From contig NZ_CP152052.1 of assembly GCF_038637725.1 (NCBI RefSeq), positions 1,657,501 to 1,721,500 of the forward strand: 64,000 nt of DNA. Direction: 5' to 3'. The notes beneath the pieces were generated by a model. It did no database searches and was not told the DNA's origin. It was given only the letters and a program-made list of their open reading frames with translations. Origin of the DNA: Psychrobacillus sp. FSL H8-0483. Its GTDB lineage: Bacteria; Bacillota; Bacilli; Bacillales_A; Planococcaceae. Positions 36,801-44,348 of the stretch are shown here, one piece after another; position 1 is the first letter of the stretch; every line of letters begins with the position of its first letter. Position numbers and translations under genes: made by a program.

Positions 36801-37563
36801 AAAAAGAATTGTACCCGCGATAGACGTGTTAAATGACCAAGCAGTTAAGTATGTACAATTTCGAAACCCAACAATTATCGGAGATCCTGCTGAACTTGGT
36901 AAAAAGTATACGGAAGATGGAGCAGATGAGTTAATTTATTTAGATACAACTGCTTCCTTGAAAAATCAAGATTTAAAAATCGAATGGATTCGTAAAGTTG
37001 CAGAACAAGTGTATATCCCTTTTTCTGTAATCGGTGGAGTAAGAACCGTGGATGATTTTAAAAACTTACTTCGTGCTGGTGCTGATAAAGTAGGCGTAAA
37101 CTCAGCAGCGGTACAGCGGCCAGAACTTTTAAGAGAAGCGGCTGAAATTTATGGTAAACAATGTGTCGTTCTAGGGTTAGATGCAATGCCTGTTTATAAG
37201 GAAGAAGAAATCATTCGGTGGGAAGTATACACACATTCCGGTCATGAAAAAACAGGAATGGATGTCGTGGAATGGGCGCAACAAGCAACAGACCTTGGGG
37301 CAGGAGAAATTATCTGCACAAGTATTCATAAAGATGGCATGAAAAATGGTTATGATGTAGAGCTGATCAAGCTACTTTCTGAAAAAGTAAATGTGCCAAT
37401 CATTGCTTCTGGTGGTGCAGGAAAACTAGAGCATATCGAAGAAGTATTTACAAAAGGACAAGCAGACGCAGCTCTTATAGCATCTATGATTCACTATGGT
37501 GACTATACGATTGGTGAAATCAAATCCTACCTACAAGATAAGAGTATTAATGTTCGCCTCTAG
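36793..37563 (+). CDS. hisF: HisF-type cyclase subunit (divergent)
   Basis: A 256-residue TIM-barrel partner of HisH; in histidine synthesis it makes imidazole glycerol phosphate and AICAR. The catalytic Asp11 and Asp130 are in place and the C-terminal IASGGAG phosphate loop is intact. Several usually conserved stretches differ: VPAID for IPCLD, SVIGGVR for TVGGGIR, and T176-S-I-H-K-D-G-M183 where most enzymes have T-S-[IM]-D-x-D-G-T. Function as ordinary IGP synthase is likely but not certain. Translation is coupled to hisH by the overlap. Confidence 0.85.
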   Translation: MLRKRIVPAIDVLNDQAVKYVQFRNPTIIGDPAELGKKYTEDGADELIYLDTTASLKNQDLKIEWIRKVAEQVYIPFSVIGGVRTVDDFKNLLRAGADKVGVNSAAVQRPELLREAAEIYGKQCVVLGLDAMPVYKEEEIIRWEVYTHSGHEKTGMDVVEWAQQATDLGAGEIICTSIHKDGMKNGYDVELIKLLSEKVNVPIIASGGAGKLEHIEEVFTKGQADAALIASMIHYGDYTIGEIKSYLQDKSINVRL

Positions 37564-37582
37564 CCTTCGAGCAGTGAAAAGG

Positions 37583-37612
37583 AATCGCTAATTGTTTGCG
37601 ATTTCTTTTATT
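37583..37612 (+). terminator. Terminator of hisHF
   Basis: AATCGC/GCGATT stem with a short loop, followed by TCTTTTATTTT, 20 nt after the hisF stop. Confidence 0.7.
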
Positions 37613-37740
37613 TTGCACGAAAACATAAATAATTCTGAAGATATTCTTTTTTTCTCTTCAGAAACAAATTCCCTTCCCTACCTGGCGCATTTTATATCTT
37701 AATTTAGGTTTATTTTATATGAAGTGCCTGTTAAAGGAGC

Positions 37741-37965
37741 ATGTTGTTACACTCAAAAATCCGCTCGCTTTCCGCGGACGAACTGCCAAGCCTCTCGGGG
37801 CAACAGGTTGTTGGTCACTAATCCGTTGCCACATGGATGTGGCGAATTTAGGATTTGTTCCAACAAGCAAGTTGCGGGGTTTTGACAGTCTTCCGCAGGA
37901 GTCTCGTGGATTTTCGTCACCAGATATATTCTGCTAAAAAACAACACTAGTTTAACAGAGCCTAT
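37741..37965. repeat. R2 repeat, long copy
   Basis: About 225 bp, non-coding. Contains AAAATCCGCTCGCTTTCCGCGG at one end, the palindromic CCACATGGATGTGG with ATCCGTTG before it in the middle, and CCGCAGGAGTCTCG with GATTTTCGTCACC near the other end, which finishes AGTTTAACAGAGCC. The same element recurs at 46205-46440 (same orientation) and 49155-49396 (opposite). Confidence 0.85.
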
Positions 37966-38138
37966 ATTAAAAATAGAGTTGCAATTAAGAAGAATGGCAA
38001 AAATATTCTTCTAAAGCGATTTCGAATAAACATGCCTCTTCCAGGGATAATCCCATCTATCATTCCGACATGTCTTCTACCCATTCTTTCCCTTACCATA
38101 ACCTGACGTCCCATATTTCTCCTAACAAACGATTCCAT
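37962..38138 (-). CDS. Small basic protein with C-terminal membrane helix
   Basis: Predicted 58-residue protein: an Arg/Met-rich N-terminal half (VRRNMGRQVMVRERMGRRH), the segment VGMIDGIIPGRGMF, and a hydrophobic helix at about 45-58. Its family was not recognised. AAGAGAG lies before the ATG at 38138; the frame runs on to 38231 without a good site. It is near other small sporulation-type genes, so a spore role is possible but only guessed. Confidence 0.5.
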   Translation of the reverse strand: MESFVRRNMGRQVMVRERMGRRHVGMIDGIIPGRGMFIRNRFRRIFLPFFLIATLFLI

Positions 38139-38462
38139 TATATCTCTCTTTTCTATTTTTTGATCATATTTTTGAATCCGTGATAGACGAATTTTCCATT
38201 TAGACATAACAATAGGCAGGATTTCTAGCACCTGCCCATTGCTCTTATTATTTGTGCTACTAATCGATTAATTAAAAATATGAATATTCTTCCACATATA
38301 TAAATTAGTAAACACTCAGTAAGAATTGTCAACATAGACTTGAAGAACAATGATTTTAAGGATATCCACAAGAAGGATTCTAATCCTTCAAAGAAAATGA
38401 ACTTCCAACTTTTAATTAAAAGTATTTCTGAATGAAACAACTGCTGTTCTTATTAACTCTTA

Positions 38463-38594
38463 TTAACCACTTATAAATGTTGCACCTACGATGATAAGTA
38501 AAATAAACAATACAACAATTAATACAAAGGTTGAGCCCGTGTTTCCTGAATTGCTATAGGATCCACCATCATAACCACCGCCATATCCACTCAT
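38463..38594 (-). CDS. YjcZ-family sporulation protein (43 aa)
   Basis: A 43-residue peptide: a Gly/Tyr/Ser-rich N-terminus ([17 protein letters not shown]) followed by one hydrophobic helix ([18 protein letters not shown]). This is the signature of the YjcZ/SscA small sporulation proteins. CGGAGGTG precedes the ATG by 7 nt. It supports the organism being a spore former. Confidence 0.85.
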   Translation of the reverse strand: MSGYGGGYDGGSYSNSGNTGSTFVLIVVLFILLIIVGATFISG

Positions 38595-38855
38595 ATATAT
38601 TCACCTCCGATTTTGAGAATAAGGATTAAAAGATTCAACCCTTAATGTTATGTTATGTCATTAATAGAAATGGACTTGGACTATTGTGAATATATTTATA
38701 AATTATTTGGATTTCATTGGGGAGAACAATTGGAGAATTTTAGTTTATGAAACATGATTAGTAATAAATGGTAAAATATAGATTGACCTCTATTGGAATA
38801 AATAATAGAATGAATAAAAGCTATAAAAACTGAAAATTAAGCAAACGTAGAATAT

Positions 38856-38888
38856 GCCTATCGTCTTTTATGAGATGATAGGCTTTTT
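38856..38888 (+). terminator. Orphan terminator
   Basis: GCCTATC/GATAGGC stem (38856-38862 with 38877-38883) followed by TTTTT on the plus strand. No plus-strand gene lies upstream before hisF, so it may end an unannotated short transcript or attenuate the Nudix gene starting 77 nt later. The remainder of 38595-38964 is AT-rich, with no gene seen. Confidence 0.6.
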
Positions 38889-38964
38889 ACATAATTAGAT
38901 TGAATATAATATAAGTGAATTGATTAAACCTTTTCAAAAAAATCTAAAAAAGTTGGTGTTTCAA

Positions 38965-39582
38965 ATGAGTTATAAATGGTTGGAATGGGCAAAAAGAATA
39001 CAAGCATTGTCTCAATCGGGATTAGCTTTTTCAAAAGATATTTATGATATCGAACGTTATGAAGAATTACGTACTATTAGTGCAGAAATTATGGAGGAAC
39101 ACACGGGATTAGAGATGCAAAAGATTGAAGATTTGTTTACAAATGAAACCGGTTATCAGACTCCTAAAGTAGATGTTCGTGGAGTAGTTTTTAAAGATGA
39201 TCAAGTTTTAATGGTAAGAGAAACTATTGACGAAAGGTGGGCTTTACCAGGTGGATTTTGTGATATAGGTTTATCACCTTCTGAAAATATTGTAAAAGAA
39301 ATACAAGAGGAATCTGGTTATGATGTAGTTCCTATTAAATTGCTCGCTCTGTTAGATAAAGATAAACACCCACATCCTCCAGAAGCCCATCATTATTATA
39401 AAGTATTTATACAGTGTGAGATTATTGGAGGAAATCCAATTACAGGGATTGAGACAAGCGGGATACAATTCTTTTCTAAAAACAATTTGCCATCGCTTTC
39501 TACTAATAGAAATACAGAGTCTCAAATAATAACGCTTTTTGAATTCTTGGAGAACCCTAAAAAAGAAACGATATTTGATTAA
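38965..39582 (+). CDS. Nudix hydrolase with N-terminal helical domain
   Basis: A 205-residue Nudix hydrolase with a ~60-residue N-terminal domain of the Nudix_N_2 type (starts MSYKWLEWAKRIQALSQSGLAF). Such enzymes cleave ADP-ribose, NDP-sugars or related nucleotides. The Nudix box is GGFCDIGLSPSENIVKE then IQEESGYD (about 103-126), with the REUxEE part as KEIQEE, normal for this subfamily. ATG 38965 fits the family N-terminus; a TTG at 38920 is less likely. The ribosome site is weak. A truncated second Nudix gene lies at 40288. Confidence 0.85.
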   Translation: MSYKWLEWAKRIQALSQSGLAFSKDIYDIERYEELRTISAEIMEEHTGLEMQKIEDLFTNETGYQTPKVDVRGVVFKDDQVLMVRETIDERWALPGGFCDIGLSPSENIVKEIQEESGYDVVPIKLLALLDKDKHPHPPEAHHYYKVFIQCEIIGGNPITGIETSGIQFFSKNNLPSLSTNRNTESQIITLFEFLENPKKETIFD

Positions 39583-39700
39583 CCCTTTTTGTCCTCTGGT
39601 AGAATTTCTCAGCTAATAAATAGATGTTATTAAAGCTGGATGGGAGATATGATTAGTATAGGTTTAACTTAATCAAATGGTGAAGGAGTAATTTCATTAC

Positions 39701-40204
39701 ATGTTTGGATTCTTAAGTAGAAAAAAATTAATAAAAGACGATTTAAAAGGGATAGCAAAGCTAATGTATCAGGATGTCTCAGACGATGCCTGGGATCAAG
39801 AAAACCTCACAAAGAAAAAGTTAGATTTCTCAACGGAAAGCATTCGATATATAGATATGTACACGAAACGATTAATGACTACTGAAATGGGCACAGCATT
39901 GTTAAATGAGCATTTTGATAATTTCGTGGCTCGAATTGGTGCCTATATTGGGGAGGTTATTAAAAAAAATCTAAATCAGGATTTTTTATGGTATGAGTTT
40001 GATTCTGTTTATCTATCTTCTTCCAAACTAGATGGTGTGCAAAAAGCGATTAAAACAGAGGCCGTTCTTTACTCTAAAAAGAGAGATCTTGTTATATTAC
40101 CTCTATCTGTGGTAGCTCAATTCTTGGAAGAAAGCTGCTCATATCCTAATTTCCTAAATTATGTAGAAGAAATGATTAAGCTTAATGCTCAAACATCATA
40201 TTAA
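39701..40204 (+). CDS. Hypothetical protein, 167 aa
   Basis: No family recognised. It is a soluble, charged protein with a helical N-terminal half (MFGFLSRKKLIKDDLKGIAK) and a central stretch GAYIGEVIKKNLNQDFLWYEFDSVYLSS that resembles the small cytosolic proteins found as orphans near toxin or antitoxin genes, though no toxin is visible here. AAGGAG lies 12 nt before the ATG. It stands alone between two Nudix sequences. Confidence 0.6.
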   Translation: MFGFLSRKKLIKDDLKGIAKLMYQDVSDDAWDQENLTKKKLDFSTESIRYIDMYTKRLMTTEMGTALLNEHFDNFVARIGAYIGEVIKKNLNQDFLWYEFDSVYLSSSKLDGVQKAIKTEAVLYSKKRDLVILPLSVVAQFLEESCSYPNFLNYVEEMIKLNAQTSY

Positions 40205-40287
40205 AAAGATTACTTCATATATTGTTATTTCTAGGTAATTTCATTAAAAAATCAAAAATGATAGATGAAAGCATGGAGGTAATTTGA

Positions 40288-40365
40288 ATGGAAATTCCAA
40301 CACATATAGTAGCGGTAGGTGGAATTGTAGAAAATGAACAAGGGGAAATCCGTACAAAACATTAA
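40288..40365 (+). pseudogene. Truncated Nudix hydrolase gene (25 codons left)
   Basis: With a good GGAGGT site, the frame reads MEIPTHIVAVGGIVENEQGE and then IRTKH and a stop. The opening is the typical first strand of small Nudix hydrolases, which are normally ~150 residues. The Nudix box and all later sequence are absent. A small CATTGCT/AGCAGTG hairpin with T-run follows at about 40419-40440. Further on, at about 40467, a strong AAAGGAGGGG site leads only to ATG-ATG-TAG. The stretch 40366-40595 holds no intact gene. Confidence 0.6.
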
Positions 40366-40595
40366 ATAACAAAATAAATATCAATCCATATAACACAAAA
40401 TTAAAGTACAAATTAGCATTGCTTTTAGCAGTGTTTTTTTATATTTTGCGAAATATTCTAATGATAGAAAGGAGGGGTTATTTAATGATGTAGTAAGATT
40501 AGTTATAAGTTAAATTTAAAAAGAAAAGAATCCAAAAGAAGGAATTCACTGAATTAGAAGAGAATTTTAATTTATAAAGTCTTTAGGGGGTGTTA

Positions 40596-41045
40596 ATGAT
40601 GGATTGTAAAAAGGTTAAGAAGATTTTTAGAGTTGTTGGTATAAAAGGTAGTGGAGATTATGCTGATTTTGGTACTGAGGTGCCAAAATTGGCCAAGAAA
40701 ATTCTAATTCGTAAAGAGGAAATTAAAAAATGTTCAGGTACAGAAATAGCTCTTTTCGAGCCTAAAAGGGACACAAACCAATTGAAAGGCCACTATCTTG
40801 TAGGATTAATCGTAAATGAGCGTTTATCAGAAGTTCCAGTTGGGATGGATTATGTCGAAACAGACCAAAATTATGCCACGACTAGGGGGGGAATAAATAA
40901 TATCGGTAATCTACACAACCATTTGATGAAATGGTCAGAAGAACAAGGATATAAAAGGAATCTAGATTCTTACATTGTTGAGACTTATCATCCAATGGAA
41001 AATGGTGAGGAAGAAGTTGAGATTTATTTACCAATCCATATTTAA
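40596..41045 (+). CDS. GyrI-like / AraC effector-binding domain protein
   Basis: A 149-residue stand-alone domain resembling the GyrI-like small-molecule-binding fold, also found at the C-terminus of AraC/MerR regulators. Supporting segments are the early RVVGIKGSGDY, the middle HYLVGLIVNERLSEVPVGMDYVE and the C-terminal EEEVEIYLPIHI. TAGGGGG is 5 nt before ATG 40596. No DNA-binding domain is present, so it may bind a drug or inhibitor, or act as a hydrolase of toxic compounds. The assignment rests on pattern only. Confidence 0.6.
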   Translation: MMDCKKVKKIFRVVGIKGSGDYADFGTEVPKLAKKILIRKEEIKKCSGTEIALFEPKRDTNQLKGHYLVGLIVNERLSEVPVGMDYVETDQNYATTRGGINNIGNLHNHLMKWSEEQGYKRNLDSYIVETYHPMENGEEEVEIYLPIHI

Positions 41046-41060
41046 AATTCTGCTTAAAAG

Positions 41061-41156
41061 TTAGTTAAACTTCTTTACTACGAGGGCTTTAGTTGAAACC
41101 TCCTCAAGGTATGTAAGAACAGCTTTTAATATAAATTCGTTTGTATATTTCGCCAT
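41061..41156 (-). pseudogene. IS3-type transposase orfA remnant
   Basis: The frame MAKYTNEFILKAVLTYLEEVS then TKALVVKKFN and stop resembles the first ~30 residues of IS3/IS150-type OrfA helix-turn-helix proteins (MAKY[TS]xEFKxKxVxxYLxG). It is cut off by a stop, and no orfB or inverted repeats are visible. It is the only insertion-sequence trace I see in the window. Confidence 0.6.
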
Positions 41157-41199
41157 ACAAAAACCCCCAATCGTTAGATTTTTTGTCTAAAAATTGGGG
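41157..41199 (-). terminator. Terminator of the small membrane gene at 41222
   Basis: CCCCAAT (41165-41171) pairs with ATTGGGG (41193-41199); on the minus strand it is followed by GTTTTTGT. It also lies immediately upstream of the orfA remnant. Confidence 0.65.
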
Positions 41200-41221
41200 T
41201 GCAATTTATCATAACTTCTTT

Positions 41222-41407
41222 TTATTTCCCCACTAGTGCCACTAAACCTTTAAATATTAGGATTAGAGAGAAAATTACGATAGCTAAAATACCAATTATG
41301 TTAGTTATTGGCTCTAAACCTGCTAAGAAAGTACCTGCTAAAGGAACCTTTAATAATGCAAATCCAGCTAATATACAAGCTAACATTAAAAGAATAAATC
41401 GATCCAT
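41222..41407 (-). CDS. Small membrane protein, 61 aa
   Basis: Two hydrophobic helices (about 3-22 and 35-58) separated by a short GTFLAGLEPITN loop. The family was not recognised. GAGGAGGAG lies 7 nt before the ATG, and a terminator follows, so expression is likely. Confidence 0.6.
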   Translation of the reverse strand: MDRFILLMLACILAGFALLKVPLAGTFLAGLEPITNIIGILAIVIFSLILIFKGLVALVGK

Positions 41408-41664
41408 TCTGTTACTCCTCCTCTCAGTACATTATATGAACAAATGAAAGGTAAGTTGAACCAAAGATAAATTAATATAAAAAATGTGTATTTATAATGA
41501 TACTTAAAGATTGAATAGTGTTCTCTCACCTTTGGTTCTTCTATATCTATTGCCAAAGAGTGGTGGAATTCAGAAAAAATAGCTCGTATTATCAAGAAAG
41601 AAGCAAAAAAAAAGATGATTTAAATTTGGTTGGCAAATGGGGCAAGACAGAAGGGGTGGAATAT

Positions 41665-41886
41665 GTGAGTGAACGATTTGAATTAAGTTTTAAAAACAAG
41701 GAAGTAAAAATGGGGTTTTATTTGGCGGTCCCAACGTTTATTATAGGAAGCATCATTATATTTTATGGTGAACAAAAATATCAGTATGTTCGATTGTTAG
41801 TGTTAGTAATAGCATGGACTATCTTTTATATATGGCGTTTTTTTCACCGGAGGAAACAGAAGAAAGAATTTAATAACCCTTCATAA
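41665..41886 (+). CDS. Small membrane protein, 73 aa
   Basis: A GTG start at 41665 preceded by AAGGGGTGG gives MSERFELSFKNKEVKMGF, two hydrophobic helices (about 17-35 and 42-62) and a basic tail RRKQKKE. The family is unknown. The frame is open from 41518, but the upstream part lacks a site. Confidence 0.5.
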   Translation: MSERFELSFKNKEVKMGFYLAVPTFIIGSIIIFYGEQKYQYVRLLVLVIAWTIFYIWRFFHRRKQKKEFNNPS

Positions 41887-41965
41887 ATTAAAAGGGGCTG
41901 TAGTTTGCGATCAGTGAGCTGTAACTTGATATGAGGGGTGTAATTTAATTCGAAACCACTAACAA

Positions 41966-42070
41966 TGTAGGGAAGCGAAAGACAAACAACCGCAACAAGA
42001 TTGCCGAAAAAATATGGAGAGAATTGACTGAATCTCTTCTCTCCATAGTAGAAACTCGGTAATGGTGTAG
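41966..42070. repeat. R3 structured repeat, copy 2
   Basis: Same order as 8786-8884: GACAAAC, CGAAAAAA, a 35-nt hairpin (42013-42047, 11 perfect pairs), AGAAACT, then GGTAATGGTGTAG. The hairpin sequence differs from copy 1 but both fold. A GGGGCTGTAGTTTGCG start at 41893 may be part of the element. No gene in 41887-42142. Confidence 0.6.
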
Positions 42071-42142
42071 CGAATGTTTTGGCTTCGAGCAAAGGCCAGG
42101 GTATTTGCGCTTTTCTATTGTAGTATATTCAAAATGTATGAT

Positions 42143-42802
42143 TTAAATAATTTCCCAACCACGTGCTTTTGCGACACTTCGAAGTTTTTCCTCCGGCTTT
42201 ACGGCAACAGGATTTCCGACTAGCTCTAGTACCGGTAAATCAGAGTAGCTATCTCCATATGCAAAACTATTTTCCCAATCAATTTCTTGACCCTCTAATG
42301 CTTGTAAAAGGCTTTCTGTTTTTCTAGTGCCATTCACATGTTTAACTCGTGTTTTCGTATTTACTTTATTTTCTTTATAGGAAATATCCGTTCCTATAAT
42401 ATGGTTAAATGACACTCCTTCCGTCACACGTTGAAGAAACTGTGTGTAAGCACCTGAAACGAGTAATATATGTATGTTATCTTGTTGATGTTGTTTTAGT
42501 CTCTCAAGAACTTGCGAATTAAAGTCTTTTTGCATAATTACCTTTAGTTCCTCAAAATAAACGTTCATTTCCGTTTTAGAACGTCCTTCAAAAGCCTCTA
42601 AGTATAACTGCATAGATCGTTCCTTCATCATTGAATTTGGATAAAGCTTTAATTTATTCGCAATATAAGGTGGAACAATGGATCTGTAAAAACGCTTGTA
42701 ATTAGATTTATAAATGGGATGTTCTTTCAAATGGTTCATTAAGAGTTTAAATGTTTCATCCGCATATAAGGTACCATCGAAATCGAAAATTGCTACACGC
42801 AT
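42143..42802 (-). CDS. HAD-IB family phosphatase
   Basis: A 219-residue haloacid dehalogenase-type phosphatase, close to phosphoserine phosphatase/HAD-IB enzymes. Motif I is FDFDGTLYAD (nucleophile Asp8, acid/base Asp10), motif II is LLVSGAY near 113-119, and motif IV is GDSYSDLPVLE near 184-194. A helical cap lies between motifs I and II. The substrate is unknown. It is transcribed alone; the gap to the next gene upstream contains that gene's terminator. Confidence 0.88.
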   Translation of the reverse strand: MRVAIFDFDGTLYADETFKLLMNHLKEHPIYKSNYKRFYRSIVPPYIANKLKLYPNSMMKERSMQLYLEAFEGRSKTEMNVYFEELKVIMQKDFNSQVLERLKQHQQDNIHILLVSGAYTQFLQRVTEGVSFNHIIGTDISYKENKVNTKTRVKHVNGTRKTESLLQALEGQEIDWENSFAYGDSYSDLPVLELVGNPVAVKPEEKLRSVAKARGWEII

Positions 42803-42878
42803 AATTTTTTCACCTTTTCTTTCCTAATTGAACGCTTAGTTTAAATTATACGTGATTTCTTCGGATAAACAATAAAAA

Positions 42879-42899
42879 CTCGCCCCAAAAAGAGGCGAG
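42879..42899 (-). terminator. Terminator of the CotF-like gene
   Basis: CTCGCC/GGCGAG stem with a 9-nt loop, followed on the minus strand by TTTTTATTG, just beyond the stop of the coat protein gene. Confidence 0.8.
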
Positions 42900-42904
42900 A
42901 CAGG

Positions 42905-43537
42905 TTATTGTACTTTATACATGGGTCCTTGTGCTGTTGCATAAGAGTTTAACATTTGTTGTGAAGTTTGCTGATCCAATTGTGGCACTTGGTAGTAGTG
43001 ATGTTTGTTTTGGTAGATGGAGAGCTCATAGGCCATTTCAATACAGTTTGGAATGGAGTCTGCGAGTACTCTTCTTACAACCGGGTTTGTCGTTTCTAAT
43101 GCTGCAGACGTTTTGGTCGTTGCAGAAGTTTTTGCCGATCCAAGTAAATAACCAGAAATCATTTCATCTGTAATTTCATTAGCACTTTGTATAGGCTTTT
43201 TCGGTTGTGAAGGCTTCACCCCATAAACAAAATCGTTACCAGTTTGCATTTTATAAGAAGTAGTTGGGTGGGATGGATCTTGGCCGGTTTTAAAGCATTC
43301 CACCGTAATATTGTATTCATCTAATGCAAATGCATATTGTCGATCTAAAATATTTAGCAGTTCCTGGTCCTTTACATGTGGACGAAGAATTGTTTTAAGA
43401 TTTATTCCAGCGACCATACAATTTAAAACCTCGTGAACATCAAATAATTCATGTCCTCCATGATTCATTTGTTGAGAGACACTTCCAGTTTGCATATTTT
43501 GATGCGTTTGATTTTGACCATATGTGTTTTGATTCAA
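42905..43537 (-). CDS. Spore coat protein, CotF family
   Basis: A 210-residue protein with a Gln/Asn/His-rich N-terminus (about 1-27) and a four-helix-type CotF/ferritin-like domain (about 30-190). Clues are VLNCMVAGINLKTILRPHVKDQELLNILDRQ split over two helices, and AYELSIYQNKHHYYQVPQLD at the end. CotF proteins are part of the Bacillus spore coat and are probably made under SigK in the mother cell. AAGGAGG lies upstream of the ATG. Confidence 0.85.
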   Translation of the reverse strand: MNQNTYGQNQTHQNMQTGSVSQQMNHGGHELFDVHEVLNCMVAGINLKTILRPHVKDQELLNILDRQYAFALDEYNITVECFKTGQDPSHPTTSYKMQTGNDFVYGVKPSQPKKPIQSANEITDEMISGYLLGSAKTSATTKTSAALETTNPVVRRVLADSIPNCIEMAYELSIYQNKHHYYQVPQLDQQTSQQMLNSYATAQGPMYKVQ

Positions 43538-43639
43538 TTCATTTTTCCTCCTTTAAGTATGATGTGTTAAACATCCTAGTTAGTTTGAACACCAGAATGT
43601 GAGAAATACATGGGTATTTATGGCAGTTGTAATAAGTAT

Positions 43640-43690
43640 GTTACAAGTGCCAGGCACCTGAAATAAATCTGAAATAAATCTGAAATAAAT
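43640..43690. repeat. GTGCCAGGCAC palindrome plus 11-bp tandem repeat
   Basis: GTTACAAGTGCCAGGCACC (43640-43658) nearly repeats the core of the hairpin at 21177-21223. It is followed by three exact copies of CTGAAATAAAT (43658-43690), with two degenerate ones after. It is non-coding, between the coat gene start and the next terminator. Confidence 0.75.
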
Positions 43691-43712
43691 TCTAAATAAC
43701 CTGTAAATAAAT

Positions 43713-43750
43713 GAAAAAAACAATCATGAATGTATGGTACTCATGATTGT
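43713..43750 (-). terminator. Terminator of the ypsA unit
   Basis: ACAATCATGA (43720-43729) pairs with TCATGATTGT (43741-43750); on the minus strand it is followed by TTTTTTT. It lies 14 nt beyond the stop of the 194-aa gene. Confidence 0.88.
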
Positions 43751-43763
43751 TCGAATAATACTA

Positions 43764-44348
43764 TTAATTTTCGATTGTTGATACAAGTGAAAAGATGAAA
43801 CTATATAAAAAGACGTATGCCTCTTCTATTGTAAAGTTTTCATTGAATTGATCGATGTAATTTAACGGTAAATTGACTTCCCATAGTCCATCATTTCCAG
43901 CGAACATTACACTATAATTCATATTTTCCGCGTGAAAATGTTCATTTAAATAGTCTTTCATTGCAGGTCCAAATTTCTTTTGAACTGCTAAACCAAACAT
44001 TGCTGTATAAACTTCAAATACTTCATCATACTCTACTGCAATTGCATCTACACCAATAACATCAAAACTAGGAGACTCCAAGTACAGAAACTCATTTAAT
44101 TTTTCCTTGAAATGAACTAATGGTGTTTGAAGAAATGAATAGCTGTCTTTAGAAATAAGTTCTTCTGTTTCTTTATCAAAGCGTTCAATGATCGCATTTG
44201 TAAATAGCTGTTCTTTTTCTATTATAACTATGTTCGCTGCTTCTGAAAGTAATTGATGCTGAATTGCATAATCCTTTTCTTCTGTTGTTAATGTAAGTTG
44301 TTGATCAGTTGCCTCTGTAATTTTCTGGGATAATTTCTTTTTAATCAA
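43764..44348 (-). CDS. Hypothetical protein, 194 aa, coupled to YpsA
   Basis: An acidic soluble protein of unrecognised family. It has a helical first third (LSQKITEATDQQL) and a mixed C-terminal half with EVFEVYTAMFGLAVQKKFG and WEVNLPLNYIDQF. The start is a TTG at 44348 that overlaps the ypsA end by 8 nt, with AAAGGA 9 nt upstream; the frame runs on to 44432 inside ypsA. Translational coupling with ypsA and a shared terminator suggest a joint function. Confidence 0.7.
   Translation of the reverse strand: MIKKKLSQKITEATDQQLTLTTEEKDYAIQHQLLSEAANIVIIEKEQLFTNAIIERFDKETEELISKDSYSFLQTPLVHFKEKLNEFLYLESPSFDVIGVDAIAVEYDEVFEVYTAMFGLAVQKKFGPAMKDYLNEHFHAENMNYSVMFAGNDGLWEVNLPLNYIDQFNENFTIEEAYVFLYSFIFSLVSTIEN

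Noticed and set aside
37719-37947. Reading frames inside R2 copies (also at 46204-46438 and 49069-49379)
   Set aside because: They lie wholly in the repeat, differ between copies, and lack ribosome sites; non-coding structure explains them.
38225-38440. Minus-strand 71-codon hydrophobic frame
   Set aside because: It begins on a TTG without a ribosome site, overlaps the 5' extension of the next frame, and shows no family pattern. It could be real but is not supported.
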